Source: Streptomyces laurentii
Lineage (GTDB): Bacteria > Actinomycetota > Actinomycetes > Streptomycetales > Streptomycetaceae
DNA length: 64,000 nt
Assembly (NCBI GenBank): GCA_002355495.1
Contig: AP017424.1
Location: forward strand, 3,100,001 to 3,164,000
Direction of reading: 5' to 3'
Shown here: positions 16,121-23,352 of the stretch, in pieces
Layout of the letters: every line of letters starts with the position of its first letter
Numbering within the stretch: position 1 is the first letter of the stretch
Translations under genes and position numbers: made by a program
Notes under the pieces: generated by a model
Told to the model about the DNA's origin: nothing
Database searches by the model: none
The model's input: the letters and a program-made list of their open reading frames with translations, nothing else

Positions 16121-17677
16121 CTGACTGTCCACCAGCTCAATGAACTCCTGCTCATCTGCTCGCTCGTCCTGCTCATCGCTGTGGCGGCGGTGCGGATCTC
16201 GTCCCGGAGCGGGCTGCCCAGCCTGTTGCTCTACCTCGGGATCGGGGTCGCCATGGGACAGGACGGCATCGGCAACGTCGCCTTCGACAACGCCGAACTG
16301 ACCCAGGTGATCGGCTATGCCGCACTGGTGGTGATCCTGGCCGAGGGCGGCCTGGGCACCAAGTGGAAGGAGATCAAACCCGCGTTGCCCGCGGCGGTCA
16401 TGCTGTCGACCGTCGGCGTCGCGGTGAGCGTGGGCATCACGGCGACGGCCGCTCACTATCTCGTCGGCCTGGACTGGCGACAGGCCCTCATCATCGGCGC
16501 CGTCGTCTCCTCCACCGACGCCGCCGCCGTCTTCTCCGTGCTGCGCAAGGTGCCGCTGCCCAGCCGCGTCACCGGCGTCCTCGAAGCCGAGTCCGGCTTC
16601 AACGACGCCCCCGTCGTCATCCTGGTCGTCGCCTTCTCCACCGTCGGACCGATGGACTCGTGGTACGTCCTCGTCGGCGAGATCGCCCTGGAACTGGCCA
16701 TCGGCGCCGCCGTCGGCCTGGCCGTCGGCATCGTCGGCGCCTTCGGACTGCGCCGCATCGCCCTGCCCGCCTCCGGCCTCTACCCGATCGCCGTCATGGC
16801 CATCGCCATCACCGCGTACGCGGCCGGAGCGATCTCCCACGGCTCCGGCTTCCTGGCCGTCTACCTGGCCTCGATGGTGCTCGGCAACGCCAAGCTGCCG
16901 CACGCCCCCGCCAACCGGGGCTTCGCCGAGGGACTCGGCTGGATCGCCCAGATCGGCATGTTCGTCCTGCTCGGCCTGCTCGTGGCCCCGCACGAGCTGC
17001 TCAACGACTTCTGGCCGGCCATCATCATCGGCTTGGTCCTCACCATGGTCGCGCGCCCCATGGAGGTCTTCGTCAGCCTCCTCCCCTTCCGCATCCCCTG
17101 GCAGGAACAGGCCCTGATGTCCTGGGCCGGCCTGCGCGGAGCGGTCCCGATCATCCTCGCCACCATCCCGATGGTGTCCGGGGTCACGGGCAGCGAGCGG
17201 ATCTTCAACATCGTCTTCGTGCTGGTCGTCGTCTACACCCTGATCCAGGGCCCGACCCTGCCCTGGCTGGCCAAGGCCCTCAAGATCGGCCACCGGGCCG
17301 AGGCCGACGACCTGGGTGTCGAGTCCGCGCCCCTGGAGCGGCTGCGCGGCCACCTGCTGTCCGTGGCGATCCCGGAGGGCTCCCGGATACACGGCGTCGA
17401 GGTCTCCGAGCTCCGGCTGCCCGCCGGGGCCGCCGTCACCCTCGTCGTGCGCGACGAGAAGAGCTTCGTCCCCGCCGCCTCCACCGTGCTGCGCCGGGGC
17501 GACGAACTGCTCGTCGTCGCCACCGACCCGGTCCGGGACGCCACCGAGAACCGACTGCGCGCGGTCGACCAGGGCGGCAAGCTCGCCGGCTGGCTCGGCT
17601 CCGGCGGTTCCACGGCCCTCGTCATCAAGGAACAGCAGGGCCCCTTCCGGAACCCGTTCCGGAAGGGCTCCGACTGA
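16121..17677 (+). CDS. K+/H+ antiporter, CPA1 type with TrkA-C domain; CTG start
   Basis: This is a 518-residue NhaP2/CvrA-like antiporter with about 12 membrane helices, including LLYLGIGVAMGQDGIG, ALIIGAVVSSTDAAAVFSVL (the conserved DAA ion site), ESGFNDAPVVI, and a cytosolic RCK_C/TrkA-C domain from about residue 410 (SRIHGVEVSELRLPAGAAVTLVV). The first in-frame ATG/GTG/TTG is GTG 16181, which would cut off most of the first helix. CTG at 16121 gives TVHQLNELLLICSLVLLIAV with AAGGAA 7 bases before it, and no other start lies between it and the in-frame stop at 16043. I therefore call a CTG start. Role: cation/pH homeostasis. Confidence 0.85.
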   Translation: MTVHQLNELLLICSLVLLIAVAAVRISSRSGLPSLLLYLGIGVAMGQDGIGNVAFDNAELTQVIGYAALVVILAEGGLGTKWKEIKPALPAAVMLSTVGVAVSVGITATAAHYLVGLDWRQALIIGAVVSSTDAAAVFSVLRKVPLPSRVTGVLEAESGFNDAPVVILVVAFSTVGPMDSWYVLVGEIALELAIGAAVGLAVGIVGAFGLRRIALPASGLYPIAVMAIAITAYAAGAISHGSGFLAVYLASMVLGNAKLPHAPANRGFAEGLGWIAQIGMFVLLGLLVAPHELLNDFWPAIIIGLVLTMVARPMEVFVSLLPFRIPWQEQALMSWAGLRGAVPIILATIPMVSGVTGSERIFNIVFVLVVVYTLIQGPTLPWLAKALKIGHRAEADDLGVESAPLERLRGHLLSVAIPEGSRIHGVEVSELRLPAGAAVTLVVRDEKSFVPAASTVLRRGDELLVVATDPVRDATENRLRAVDQGGKLAGWLGSGGSTALVIKEQQGPFRNPFRKGSD

Positions 17678-17720
17678 GCCCGCACGCCGCCCGGACGACA
17701 GCCCGGGCACCCCACGTCGC

Positions 17721-17752
17721 GAGGGCGCTTTCCCCCACGGGAGGGCGCCCTC
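17721..17752 (+). terminator. Hairpin after the antiporter gene
   Basis: GAGGGCGC (17721-17728) pairs with GCGCCCTC (17745-17752), 44 bases past the antiporter stop and upstream of the MFS gene. The 16-base loop is C-rich. It likely separates the two rightward genes. Confidence 0.5.
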
Positions 17753-17944
17753 TCCCGCTGTACCATGAAGGAACACTTGATCGAACCAACTCTGCCTGAC
17801 GCAGAGCTGGCGCGACCGTATGGCGGCCGTGGCGTCTCCACCGTGGAGCCCGGTATCTACCGCAGTTCCGCGCAAGAGGACAGCTCTCGGCGACCCCGCG
17901 CCCCTGTGCACGGACCGCTACCAGGCGGCAGAAAGGCATGGACC

Positions 17945-19249
17945 GTGGCGTCCACGGTCGTCTCCGAGAAGCGGCCCGGTTACGGGCAGCTGCTGCGCAC
18001 TCCCGGCGCGCTCTCCTTCCTCCTCCCCGGCTTCGCCGCCCGGCAGCCGTTCGCGATGCTGACCATCGGCATCGTGCTGCTCGTCCAGCACACCACCGGC
18101 TCCTACGGCAGCGCCGGTGCCGTCGCCGCCGTGACCGGTGTCTCGATGGCGCTGTTCGCCCCGCAGGGCGGCAAGCTCGCCGACCGCTTCGGCCAGCGGG
18201 CCGTCCTGCTGCCCGGCGTGCTCGTGCACTCCGCTTCCGTCTCCCTTCTCGTCGCACTCGCCCTCGCGGGCGCCCCGATGTGGGCCCTGTTCCTCGCGGC
18301 CGTCCCCGCCGGTGCCTCGGTGCCGCAGGTCGGACCCATGGTCCGGGCCCGGTGGGCGGCCATCCTCGGGCGCACCTCCCCGGGCGAGGAGTCCGCGAAG
18401 GGCCTGTCGCTGCTTCCGACGGCCGCCGCCTTCGAGTCGGTGACGGACGAGTTCACCTTCGTCATCGGCCCCGTCCTCGCCACCGCCCTGTGCACCGGCG
18501 TCCACCCGGCCGCCGGCCTGATCGCCGAGGCCTCGCTCACCCTGATCGGCGGCCTGTTCTTCGCCGCCCAGCGCGGCACTCAGCCCCCGCATGGTCTGGC
18601 CGCCGGCCAGGCCGACGCCGAGCCGCACCGCTCGGCCCTCTCGGTGCCCGGCGTCCGGGTTCTCGCCATCGCCTTCCTCGGTATCGGCTCGGTCTTCGGC
18701 GGAATGCAGGTCTCCCTTACCGCCTTCTCCGAGGAAATCGGCAACCCGGGCATCAACGGGGTGCTCTACGGCGTCTTCGCGGCCGGCAACATGCTCGCCG
18801 GTGTCGCCATGGGCGCCGTCGCCTGGAACATCGGCCCGCGCCGCCGGCTGCTCCTCGGCTACACCGGTCTGGCCATCACCGCCTCCCTTCTGTGGTCCGT
18901 GCACTCCGCCCCGCTGCTCGGCGCGCTCGGTCTGGTCGTGGGCCTCTTCATCGCCCCGGCGCTGATCACCGGCTACACGATCGTCGAGACCCTGGTCCCG
19001 GCCTCCGCGCGCACCGAGGCCTTCACCTGGCTGACCGGCGCCGTGGCGCTGGGCCAGGCCGGAGCCGTCACGGTCGCCGGACAGCTGGCCGACGCCCACG
19101 GCGCCAGCACCGGCTTCCTGGTGCCGCTGGGGGGCACCGTGCTCGCCTTGGCCACCCTGGTCGCCCTCCGCGGGCACCTGAAGCCCCGGGATTCGGGCCG
19201 GGTCACGGCACGTGGCATCGGTCACCGAGTTCCTGTGTCGGTGGACTGA
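17945..19249 (+). CDS. MFS transporter
   Basis: This is a 434-residue transporter with 12 predicted helices. The cytosolic loop motif is GGKLADRFGQRAVLLPG (GxLaDrxGxR) between helices 2 and 3, and a Gly-rich seventh-helix region is LAIAFLGIGSVFGGMQVSL. No substrate can be read from the sequence. GTG 17945 is chosen (AAAGG 8 bases upstream); an ATG at 17765 in the same frame would add 60 polar residues that do not fit a transporter N-terminus. It ends 68 bases before fmdB, which has its own promoter. Confidence 0.85.
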   Translation: MASTVVSEKRPGYGQLLRTPGALSFLLPGFAARQPFAMLTIGIVLLVQHTTGSYGSAGAVAAVTGVSMALFAPQGGKLADRFGQRAVLLPGVLVHSASVSLLVALALAGAPMWALFLAAVPAGASVPQVGPMVRARWAAILGRTSPGEESAKGLSLLPTAAAFESVTDEFTFVIGPVLATALCTGVHPAAGLIAEASLTLIGGLFFAAQRGTQPPHGLAAGQADAEPHRSALSVPGVRVLAIAFLGIGSVFGGMQVSLTAFSEEIGNPGINGVLYGVFAAGNMLAGVAMGAVAWNIGPRRRLLLGYTGLAITASLLWSVHSAPLLGALGLVVGLFIAPALITGYTIVETLVPASARTEAFTWLTGAVALGQAGAVTVAGQLADAHGASTGFLVPLGGTVLALATLVALRGHLKPRDSGRVTARGIGHRVPVSVD

Positions 19250-19255
19250 ACCGAC

Positions 19256-19281
19256 GGAATACGTCACTATGGATCGTCGTT
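19256..19281 (+). promoter_or_regulatory. Sigma-R-type promoter of fmdB
   Basis: GGAAT (19256-19260) and GTT (19279-19281) are separated by exactly 18 bases, matching the Streptomyces sigma-R consensus GGAAT-N18-GTT for thiol-oxidative stress. The expected start point is near 19289, about 30 bases before the fmdB GTG. Confidence 0.65.
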
Positions 19282-19306
19282 AGCACTCGATGAGTGTGAG
19301 TGCCAG
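19280..19306 (+). promoter_or_regulatory. CIRCE-like HrcA operator upstream of fmdB
   Basis: The left arm TTAGCACTC (19280-19288) is a perfect CIRCE half-site. After exactly 9 bases the right arm GAGTGCCAG (19298-19306) matches 7 of 9 positions of GAGTGCTAA. It overlaps the sigma-R -10 and the expected transcription start, an ideal place for repression. CIRCE is the HrcA heat-shock operator of groESL in Streptomyces. The right arm is followed directly by the GGAGG ribosome site. Confidence 0.75.
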
Positions 19307-19317
19307 GAGGAAGACAA

Positions 19318-19671
19318 GTGCCGACCTACCAGTACCAGTGCACCGAGTGCGGCGAGGGCCTCGAGGCGGTGCAGAAGTTCACGGATGACGCTCTGACCGA
19401 GTGCCCGAACTGCAAGGGACGCCTGAAGAAGGTGTTCTCCGCGGTCGGCATCGTGTTCAAGGGTTCCGGCTTCTATCGCAACGACAGCCGCGGCTCGTCG
19501 TCCAGCAGCACGCCGACCTCGTCGAAGTCCTCTTCGTCCACGTCTTCGTCTTCGTCGACCTCTTCGTCCACGTCTTCGTCTTCGTCGACCTCTTCGTCCA
19601 CGTCGTCGACGTCTTCCTCGTCCTCCTCGGACTCGAAGTCCACGACCTCGTCGAGCACCTCGGCGGCCTGA
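19318..19671 (+). CDS. FmdB-family zinc-ribbon protein with Ser/Thr tail
   Basis: This is a 117-residue protein. Its N-terminal 50 residues are the FmdB zinc ribbon (PTYQYQCTECGEGLEAVQKF, CxxC, then TECPNCKGRLKKVFSAVGIVFKGSGFY with the second CxxC). The rest is almost pure Ser/Thr, partly from an exact 30-bp tandem duplication at 19531-19590. GTG 19318 is preceded by AGGAGGA at ideal spacing. FmdB-type proteins have been tied to amide metabolism and translation-related roles, but the function is unsettled. Regulation here looks unusual: a sigma-R promoter with a CIRCE operator on its start site. Confidence 0.9.
   Translation: MPTYQYQCTECGEGLEAVQKFTDDALTECPNCKGRLKKVFSAVGIVFKGSGFYRNDSRGSSSSSTPTSSKSSSSTSSSSSTSSSTSSSSSTSSSTSSTSSSSSSDSKSTTSSSTSAA
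19531..19610 (+). repeat. 30-bp tandem repeat in fmdB
   Basis: Two identical 30-bp units (19531-19560 and 19561-19590), each beginning TCTTCGTCCACGTCTTCG, are followed by a partial third to about 19605. Translation is Ser/Thr only and the frame is kept, so repeat number can vary without breaking the gene. Confidence 0.9.
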
Positions 19672-20237
19672 CCGCCGCTTCTGATCCATCCGATGCCCTG
19701 CCGCGCCGCGCGGTGGGGCATTCGGCGTTTGCCTCGCGGGCCGGCCGGTGGTCGGCGTGACCGGCCGCCCCGAGGCCTTTCTCGCCCGGCAATCGTGACT
19801 CTGGCGCACCTCTCCTCCCACTGGTGTCGGACCTGGACGCGAGCGCGGAGACGGGGGACGGCGTCTCGCACACCGACGTACCGCGTGCTCGGCGGGGACG
19901 GAGAACGGCTGCGCGACGTGCTCTCCTCCGCGGTGGGGAGCACGGCCCGCGACCCTCGACCGGGACCGCATGTGCACGCGGGTCCATGACGGATGGCATC
20001 CGGACATCGAACCGCCCTGATCACGCGAGCCGAGATGCCGGCCGGCCCGCGGGAACCGGACTGGCTCCAGCGTCACCGATGGCGCCCCGCGGCGGCAATC
20101 GCTCGCCAGGGTGAGGTAGTTATCCACAATCGCCGAGTTGTCCACAGGCTGGAGCGGGATCTCGACGGATGCGGGACGGTGAGCTCGGTTCGCCGGACGG
20201 TCCGGTGAACGGCTCGTCCACGACAGGCGGTTGCGCG
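19672..20237. other. Gene-free interval between fmdB and the CpaB-like gene
   Basis: This is about 570 bases in which I can support no gene. Open frames exist on both strands, but none has a ribosome site with credible protein sequence. The right part holds two DnaA-box-like nonamers (listed separately). Related Streptomyces often carry a methylthioadenosine phosphorylase gene next to fmdB; it is not here. Confidence 0.5.
20120..20146 (+). promoter_or_regulatory. Pair of DnaA-box-like nonamers
   Basis: TTATCCACA (20120-20128) and TTGTCCACA (20138-20146), the Streptomyces-preferred form, lie in the same orientation with 9 bases between them, about 90 bases before the CpaB-like start. Two adjacent boxes could bind DnaA cooperatively. 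No dnaA, dnaN or origin structure is near, so a regulatory or titration role is more likely than replication. Confidence 0.45.
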
Positions 20238-20774
20238 ATGACCACGGACTCCTGCTTCCCTCACACCCGCACCTCGGTCCCCGCACCCCGCGGGGTGCCG
20301 CCCTTCGATCCGCTGCGGGTGCGCGGCGCACGCCTCCGTCTGAGCCGGGCACTGCGGCGCAAGCGGCGGGCCCCCGCCGCGGTCCTGGCGATGACCGCCG
20401 CCGCGCTCGCGGCCACCGGCGCGACCGGCGCCGAGGGCCTGGCCCCTCACTCCCCGCCCCCGCCCGTGCGGGAACGGCACCGGCCGGCCCCCGTGCCACT
20501 GGTGTCCGCTCCGGTGCGGATCGCCGACGCCGAGACCGTACGGCTGCTGAGGCCGGGCGACCGGGTGGACGTGATCGCCGCGCCCGCGGCTTCGATGGGC
20601 GGCGGGGGCGAGGCCCGCGTCGTGGCCTCGGGCGCCCGAGTGACCGAAGTGCCCCGCCCGGGTGAGACGCGTGCGGACGGCGGGGCGTTGATCGTCCTCT
20701 CCGTTCCCCGGGAGACGGCGGCCGCGCTCGCCGGGGCGGGCATCTCCTCCCCACTGGCGGTGACACTGTGCTGA
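20238..20774 (+). CDS. SAF/CpaB-like exported protein
   Basis: This is a 178-residue protein with a basic segment (RLSRALRRKRRAP), a short hydrophobic helix (AAVLAMTAAALAATG, about residues 53-68) and a C-terminal domain with APVRIADAETVRLLRPGDRVDVIAA. The latter has the look of the SAF/RcpC domain of Flp-pilus CpaB proteins (LRPGDRVDV). In Streptomyces such proteins stand alone, and this one has no tad/flp neighbours. ATG 20238 is used; ribosome-site support is weak (GGCGG). Likely anchored and facing the wall. Confidence 0.75.
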   Translation: MTTDSCFPHTRTSVPAPRGVPPFDPLRVRGARLRLSRALRRKRRAPAAVLAMTAAALAATGATGAEGLAPHSPPPPVRERHRPAPVPLVSAPVRIADAETVRLLRPGDRVDVIAAPAASMGGGGEARVVASGARVTEVPRPGETRADGGALIVLSVPRETAAALAGAGISSPLAVTLC

Positions 20775-20888
20775 TTCGCACTGACTGCCTGCCACCTCAC
20801 CGTCCCGTGCGTACGGATTGGACGCCTCTGCGCCGGTCATGGCCTCATGGCTCCGCATACGGCAGCACACGCGACGAAAGGCACTTCG

Positions 20889-21413
20889 GTGGCCGAGAAG
20901 AAGCAGAGCTTGATGGGAGGCTTCAAGGCCTTCCTGATGCGCGGGAACGTGATCGACCTGGCGGTCGCCGTCGTGATCGGTGCCGCGTTCACCAGCATCG
21001 TGAACTCGGTGGTCAAGGGGGTCATCAACCCACTCGTCGGCGCGTTCGGCACGAAGGATCTGGAGAGCTACCGGTCCTGCCTCAAGGGCCCGTGCGTCGT
21101 GGACCAGGCAGGGAACGCGGTCAGCGGCATCCCGATCATGTGGGGTCTGGTCCTCAGCGCCGTCCTCAGCTTCCTGATCACGGCGGCCGTCGTGTACTTC
21201 CTGATGGTCCTGCCGATGGCCAGGATCCTCGCCAAGCGTGCCGCGCACGACAAGCTGAAGGAAGGCGTCCAGGAGACCCTGGAGGTCAGCGAGCTGGAGG
21301 TACTCAAGGAGATCCGCGACCACCTGGTCGCGCAGCGCGGTCCGATCACGGGGACCGGGACCGGCTCGGACGGCGGTGCCGGCGGAGGGACGGGGACGCA
21401 CCCCACCTCCTGA
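20889..21413 (+). CDS. mscL: Large-conductance mechanosensitive channel MscL
   Basis: This is a 174-residue MscL. It has GGFKAFLMRGNVIDLAVAVVIGAAFTSIV (N-terminal amphipathic helix plus TM1 with the pore glycines), a periplasmic loop with FGTKDLESYRSCLKGPCVVD, TM2 from ILMWG-like IPIMWGLVLSAVLSFLITAAVVYF, and a cytosolic helical bundle (LKEGVQETLEVSELEVLKEIRDHL). The C-terminus ends in a Gly/Thr-rich tail. It is longer than E. coli MscL (136 aa) because of an extended loop and tail. GTG 20889 with AAAGG upstream is preferred to ATG 20847. The channel releases turgor on hypo-osmotic shock. Confidence 0.93.
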   Translation: MAEKKQSLMGGFKAFLMRGNVIDLAVAVVIGAAFTSIVNSVVKGVINPLVGAFGTKDLESYRSCLKGPCVVDQAGNAVSGIPIMWGLVLSAVLSFLITAAVVYFLMVLPMARILAKRAAHDKLKEGVQETLEVSELEVLKEIRDHLVAQRGPITGTGTGSDGGAGGGTGTHPTS

Positions 21414-21432
21414 CCGGCGGCTCGCGCCGGTG

Positions 21433-21648
21433 TCAGAGGTGGTGCGGCGGCTTCTCGTCGAGGAAGCGCGCGAGGTCGGCGGCGCTGTCGTCGCCGGCCG
21501 GAGGCCGCTCGCCCCAACCGCGGTCCGTGTCGTCCGCGGACTGCTGGTCCAGCGGATCGTCGAAGATCAGTTTCGGCCTCGGCCGTGACGCGGGTACGGA
21601 GCCGGTCCGATTCTCTGCTCGCGGACCGTGGGCGGGGGCGGTGCTCAT
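21433..21648 (-). CDS. Conserved small acidic protein (71 aa), unknown
   Basis: This 71-residue protein has central acidic motif KLIFDDPLDQQSADDTDRGWGE and C-terminus LARFLDEKPPHHL. It has no transmembrane segment. The W-x-E and D-L-A-R-F-L-D-E-K-P-P-H ending is of a kind kept in small Streptomyces proteins, which is why I accept it as real. It converges with mscL with only 19 bases between stops. It may bind a partner through its acidic linear motif. No function is known to me. Confidence 0.65.
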   Translation of the reverse strand: MSTAPAHGPRAENRTGSVPASRPRPKLIFDDPLDQQSADDTDRGWGERPPAGDDSAADLARFLDEKPPHHL

Positions 21649-21705
21649 GTTCTCAGGGTACGCTCGGCCACCCGCCCCGACCGGGCCCGATCCGCGGGCG
21701 CGCGC

Positions 21706-22113
21706 TCACCGGTCCTTCGGGTCGAGCAACCACAGGCCGAGGACCACGAGGAACGACAGGACGAGGAAGCCGGCCCCCCACCAGGCGGTACCGGTGTTCC
21801 CGGTCATCCATTCCTCGACGACGATCGTCAGGCCCCACAACTGGCCGACGACCACGGTGAGGGCGAGGACCAGGCGGGCGGAGAGCTTCGAGGACCGCTC
21901 GGGTTCCTGCTCGGAGCCGGCACCGGGTCCGGGACCGGTGTGCCGGATCCGCGGGTCCCCGTAGCCGCTGGTGGGGCGGATCTGGGGGTAGCGCTCGTGG
22001 ACCGGTCGGTTCAGCCGGGGCTCGGCACTGCCGGGGGTGTAGGCGGGCCGCGGTTCGGTGTCGCGTGGCGGGTCGGGGGCGCCCGGGTCCCTGGGGAACG
22101 GGGTGTCGGTCAC
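21706..22113 (-). CDS. Small two-helix membrane protein, last gene of the redox operon
   Basis: This 135-residue protein has about 75 residues of Pro/Arg-rich cytosolic tail, then LSARLVLALTVVVGQLWGLTIVV and WWGAGFLVLSFLVVLGLWLL, two membrane helices joined by a short EEWMTGNTGT loop. It ends DPKDR. Its GTG overlaps the Rieske stop (GTGA, 22110-22113), so it is coupled to the redox genes and may be an accessory or assembly subunit. No cofactor-binding residues are visible. Confidence 0.7.
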   Translation of the reverse strand: MTDTPFPRDPGAPDPPRDTEPRPAYTPGSAEPRLNRPVHERYPQIRPTSGYGDPRIRHTGPGPGAGSEQEPERSSKLSARLVLALTVVVGQLWGLTIVVEEWMTGNTGTAWWGAGFLVLSFLVVLGLWLLDPKDR

Positions 22114-22748
22114 GTCCGCTCGCTCCTCTCGGCGCCGGTGCCGCCGGGGCAGAAGCGGAAGGCGTTGTCCTGCTCGCGGCACAGCCCTTCCTCGGCGCTC
22201 TCGCCCGAGCGGGCGGTGCCGATGGCCCACACGCTGCCGTCGATCCGCTCGATCAGCACGACCTTCGGCAGGGGCCGCGGGGGCGGGCCCTGGGCGACCC
22301 CTCCCGTGCGGGGGTCGAAGATGCCCTCGTGGCAGGGGCAGTACAGCTCGCCCTCGCTGCCTCGTTCCTTGCGCCACAGGACTGCGCAGGCCAGGTGGGT
22401 ACAGACGGCCGAGTAGCCCCGCAGGGTGCCGTCGGTCATCCGGACGGCGATGGCCCGGTCCTCGTCACCGGGGTAGCGGAAGGCGAGGGATTCACCGGGC
22501 TGGAGACGGTCGGCGACCTTCTTCGGTTCGGGAGGAGTGGCGCTGTCGCCGTGCCGGTGCAGGATGCCGGAGGCCACCCCGATCCCTCCGACGGCCAGGC
22601 CGCCGGAGACGGTGGCGACGATCCGCAGGTAGTCGCGGCGGGTGGAGAGGGAGTCGGCGGCGATCCGGTCGCGGAGCGCCTGGTGGGCCGCGTCGGTCCG
22701 GTCCGGGTCCGGGCCGGAGTCGGCGGGTGGCTGTTCGGTGAGACTCAT
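22110..22748 (-). CDS. Rieske [2Fe-2S] protein with Tat-type anchor
   Basis: This is a 212-residue protein. A twin-arginine motif STRRDYLRI (about residues 35-43) precedes the hydrophobic [17 protein letters not shown], so it should be Tat-exported and membrane-anchored. The Rieske cluster ligands are CTHLAC and YCPCHEG, each giving Cys and His, with both extra cysteines for the disulfide. A C-terminal extension carries two more Cys. The ATG overlaps the ferredoxin stop (22745-22748). It is probably an electron carrier of the molybdoenzyme complex. No cytochrome bc partner is encoded beside it. Confidence 0.88.
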   Translation of the reverse strand: MSLTEQPPADSGPDPDRTDAAHQALRDRIAADSLSTRRDYLRIVATVSGGLAVGGIGVASGILHRHGDSATPPEPKKVADRLQPGESLAFRYPGDEDRAIAVRMTDGTLRGYSAVCTHLACAVLWRKERGSEGELYCPCHEGIFDPRTGGVAQGPPPRPLPKVVLIERIDGSVWAIGTARSGESAEEGLCREQDNAFRFCPGGTGAERSERT

Positions 22749-23344
22749 CGGACATCCACTCCGTTGACTTCGACGATGGGCAGGCCGCCGGGCACGGGCC
22801 ACTGGACCTTGTCGGCCGGGACGACCATCGCGACTCCGGTGGCGATGGTGGTGGCTCCGAAGGTGAAGGAGTCCGCGACCTGCACGCCGGGGCGTTCGGC
22901 GCGGAGTTCTTCGAGGGTTCCGTAGAAGAGGGCGCCGGTGGGGCAGACGGTGGCGCACATGGGGGCGAGACCGTAGGCGGTGCGGTCGTAACAGAGGTTG
23001 CACTTCATCTGGAGCTTCGCCTGGAGGTCGATCTTCGGGACTCCGAAGGGGCAGGCGTTGACACAGTTGGCGCAGCCGATGCAACGGGTGGTGTCGGCCT
23101 GCTGCACCACGCCGTCGGCGGTCACCAGGATCGCGTCGGCGGGGCAGACCTCGGCGCAGGGGGCGACCGGGTCCTCGCAGTGCATGCAGACAGTGGGAAG
23201 GGAGGCGACCGAGTGCCCCTCGTCGGTGTAGTCGAGGTGGATCATCGACTTGCCGCGGTGGGAGTCGCATTCGCGGCAGGCGGAGACGCAGGCCTGGCAG
23301 CCGATGCAGCGGCCCGGGTCGATGAAGATCGTGCGTCCCATCAT
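22745..23344 (-). CDS. 4x[4Fe-4S] ferredoxin subunit (DmsB/NrfC type)
   Basis: This is a 199-residue electron-transfer subunit. Four Cys-rich groups are visible: [46 protein letters not shown] and CNLCYDR...[10 protein letters not shown], the classic four-cluster pattern of DmsB/NrfC/HybA proteins. It has no signal peptide, so with a cytosolic catalytic subunit it would face inward. It is 8 bases downstream of the molybdoenzyme gene and overlaps the Rieske gene. It should link the molybdenum subunit to the cytochrome-b-like protein. Confidence 0.9.
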   Translation of the reverse strand: MMGRTIFIDPGRCIGCQACVSACRECDSHRGKSMIHLDYTDEGHSVASLPTVCMHCEDPVAPCAEVCPADAILVTADGVVQQADTTRCIGCANCVNACPFGVPKIDLQAKLQMKCNLCYDRTAYGLAPMCATVCPTGALFYGTLEELRAERPGVQVADSFTFGATTIATGVAMVVPADKVQWPVPGGLPIVEVNGVDVR

Positions 23345-23352
23345 GTGCGGTG

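Noticed and set aside
19824..20114. Plus-strand frame of 96 codons after fmdB
   Set aside because: There is no ribosome site, the composition is poor, and it overlaps other equally open frames. The interval is left gene-free.
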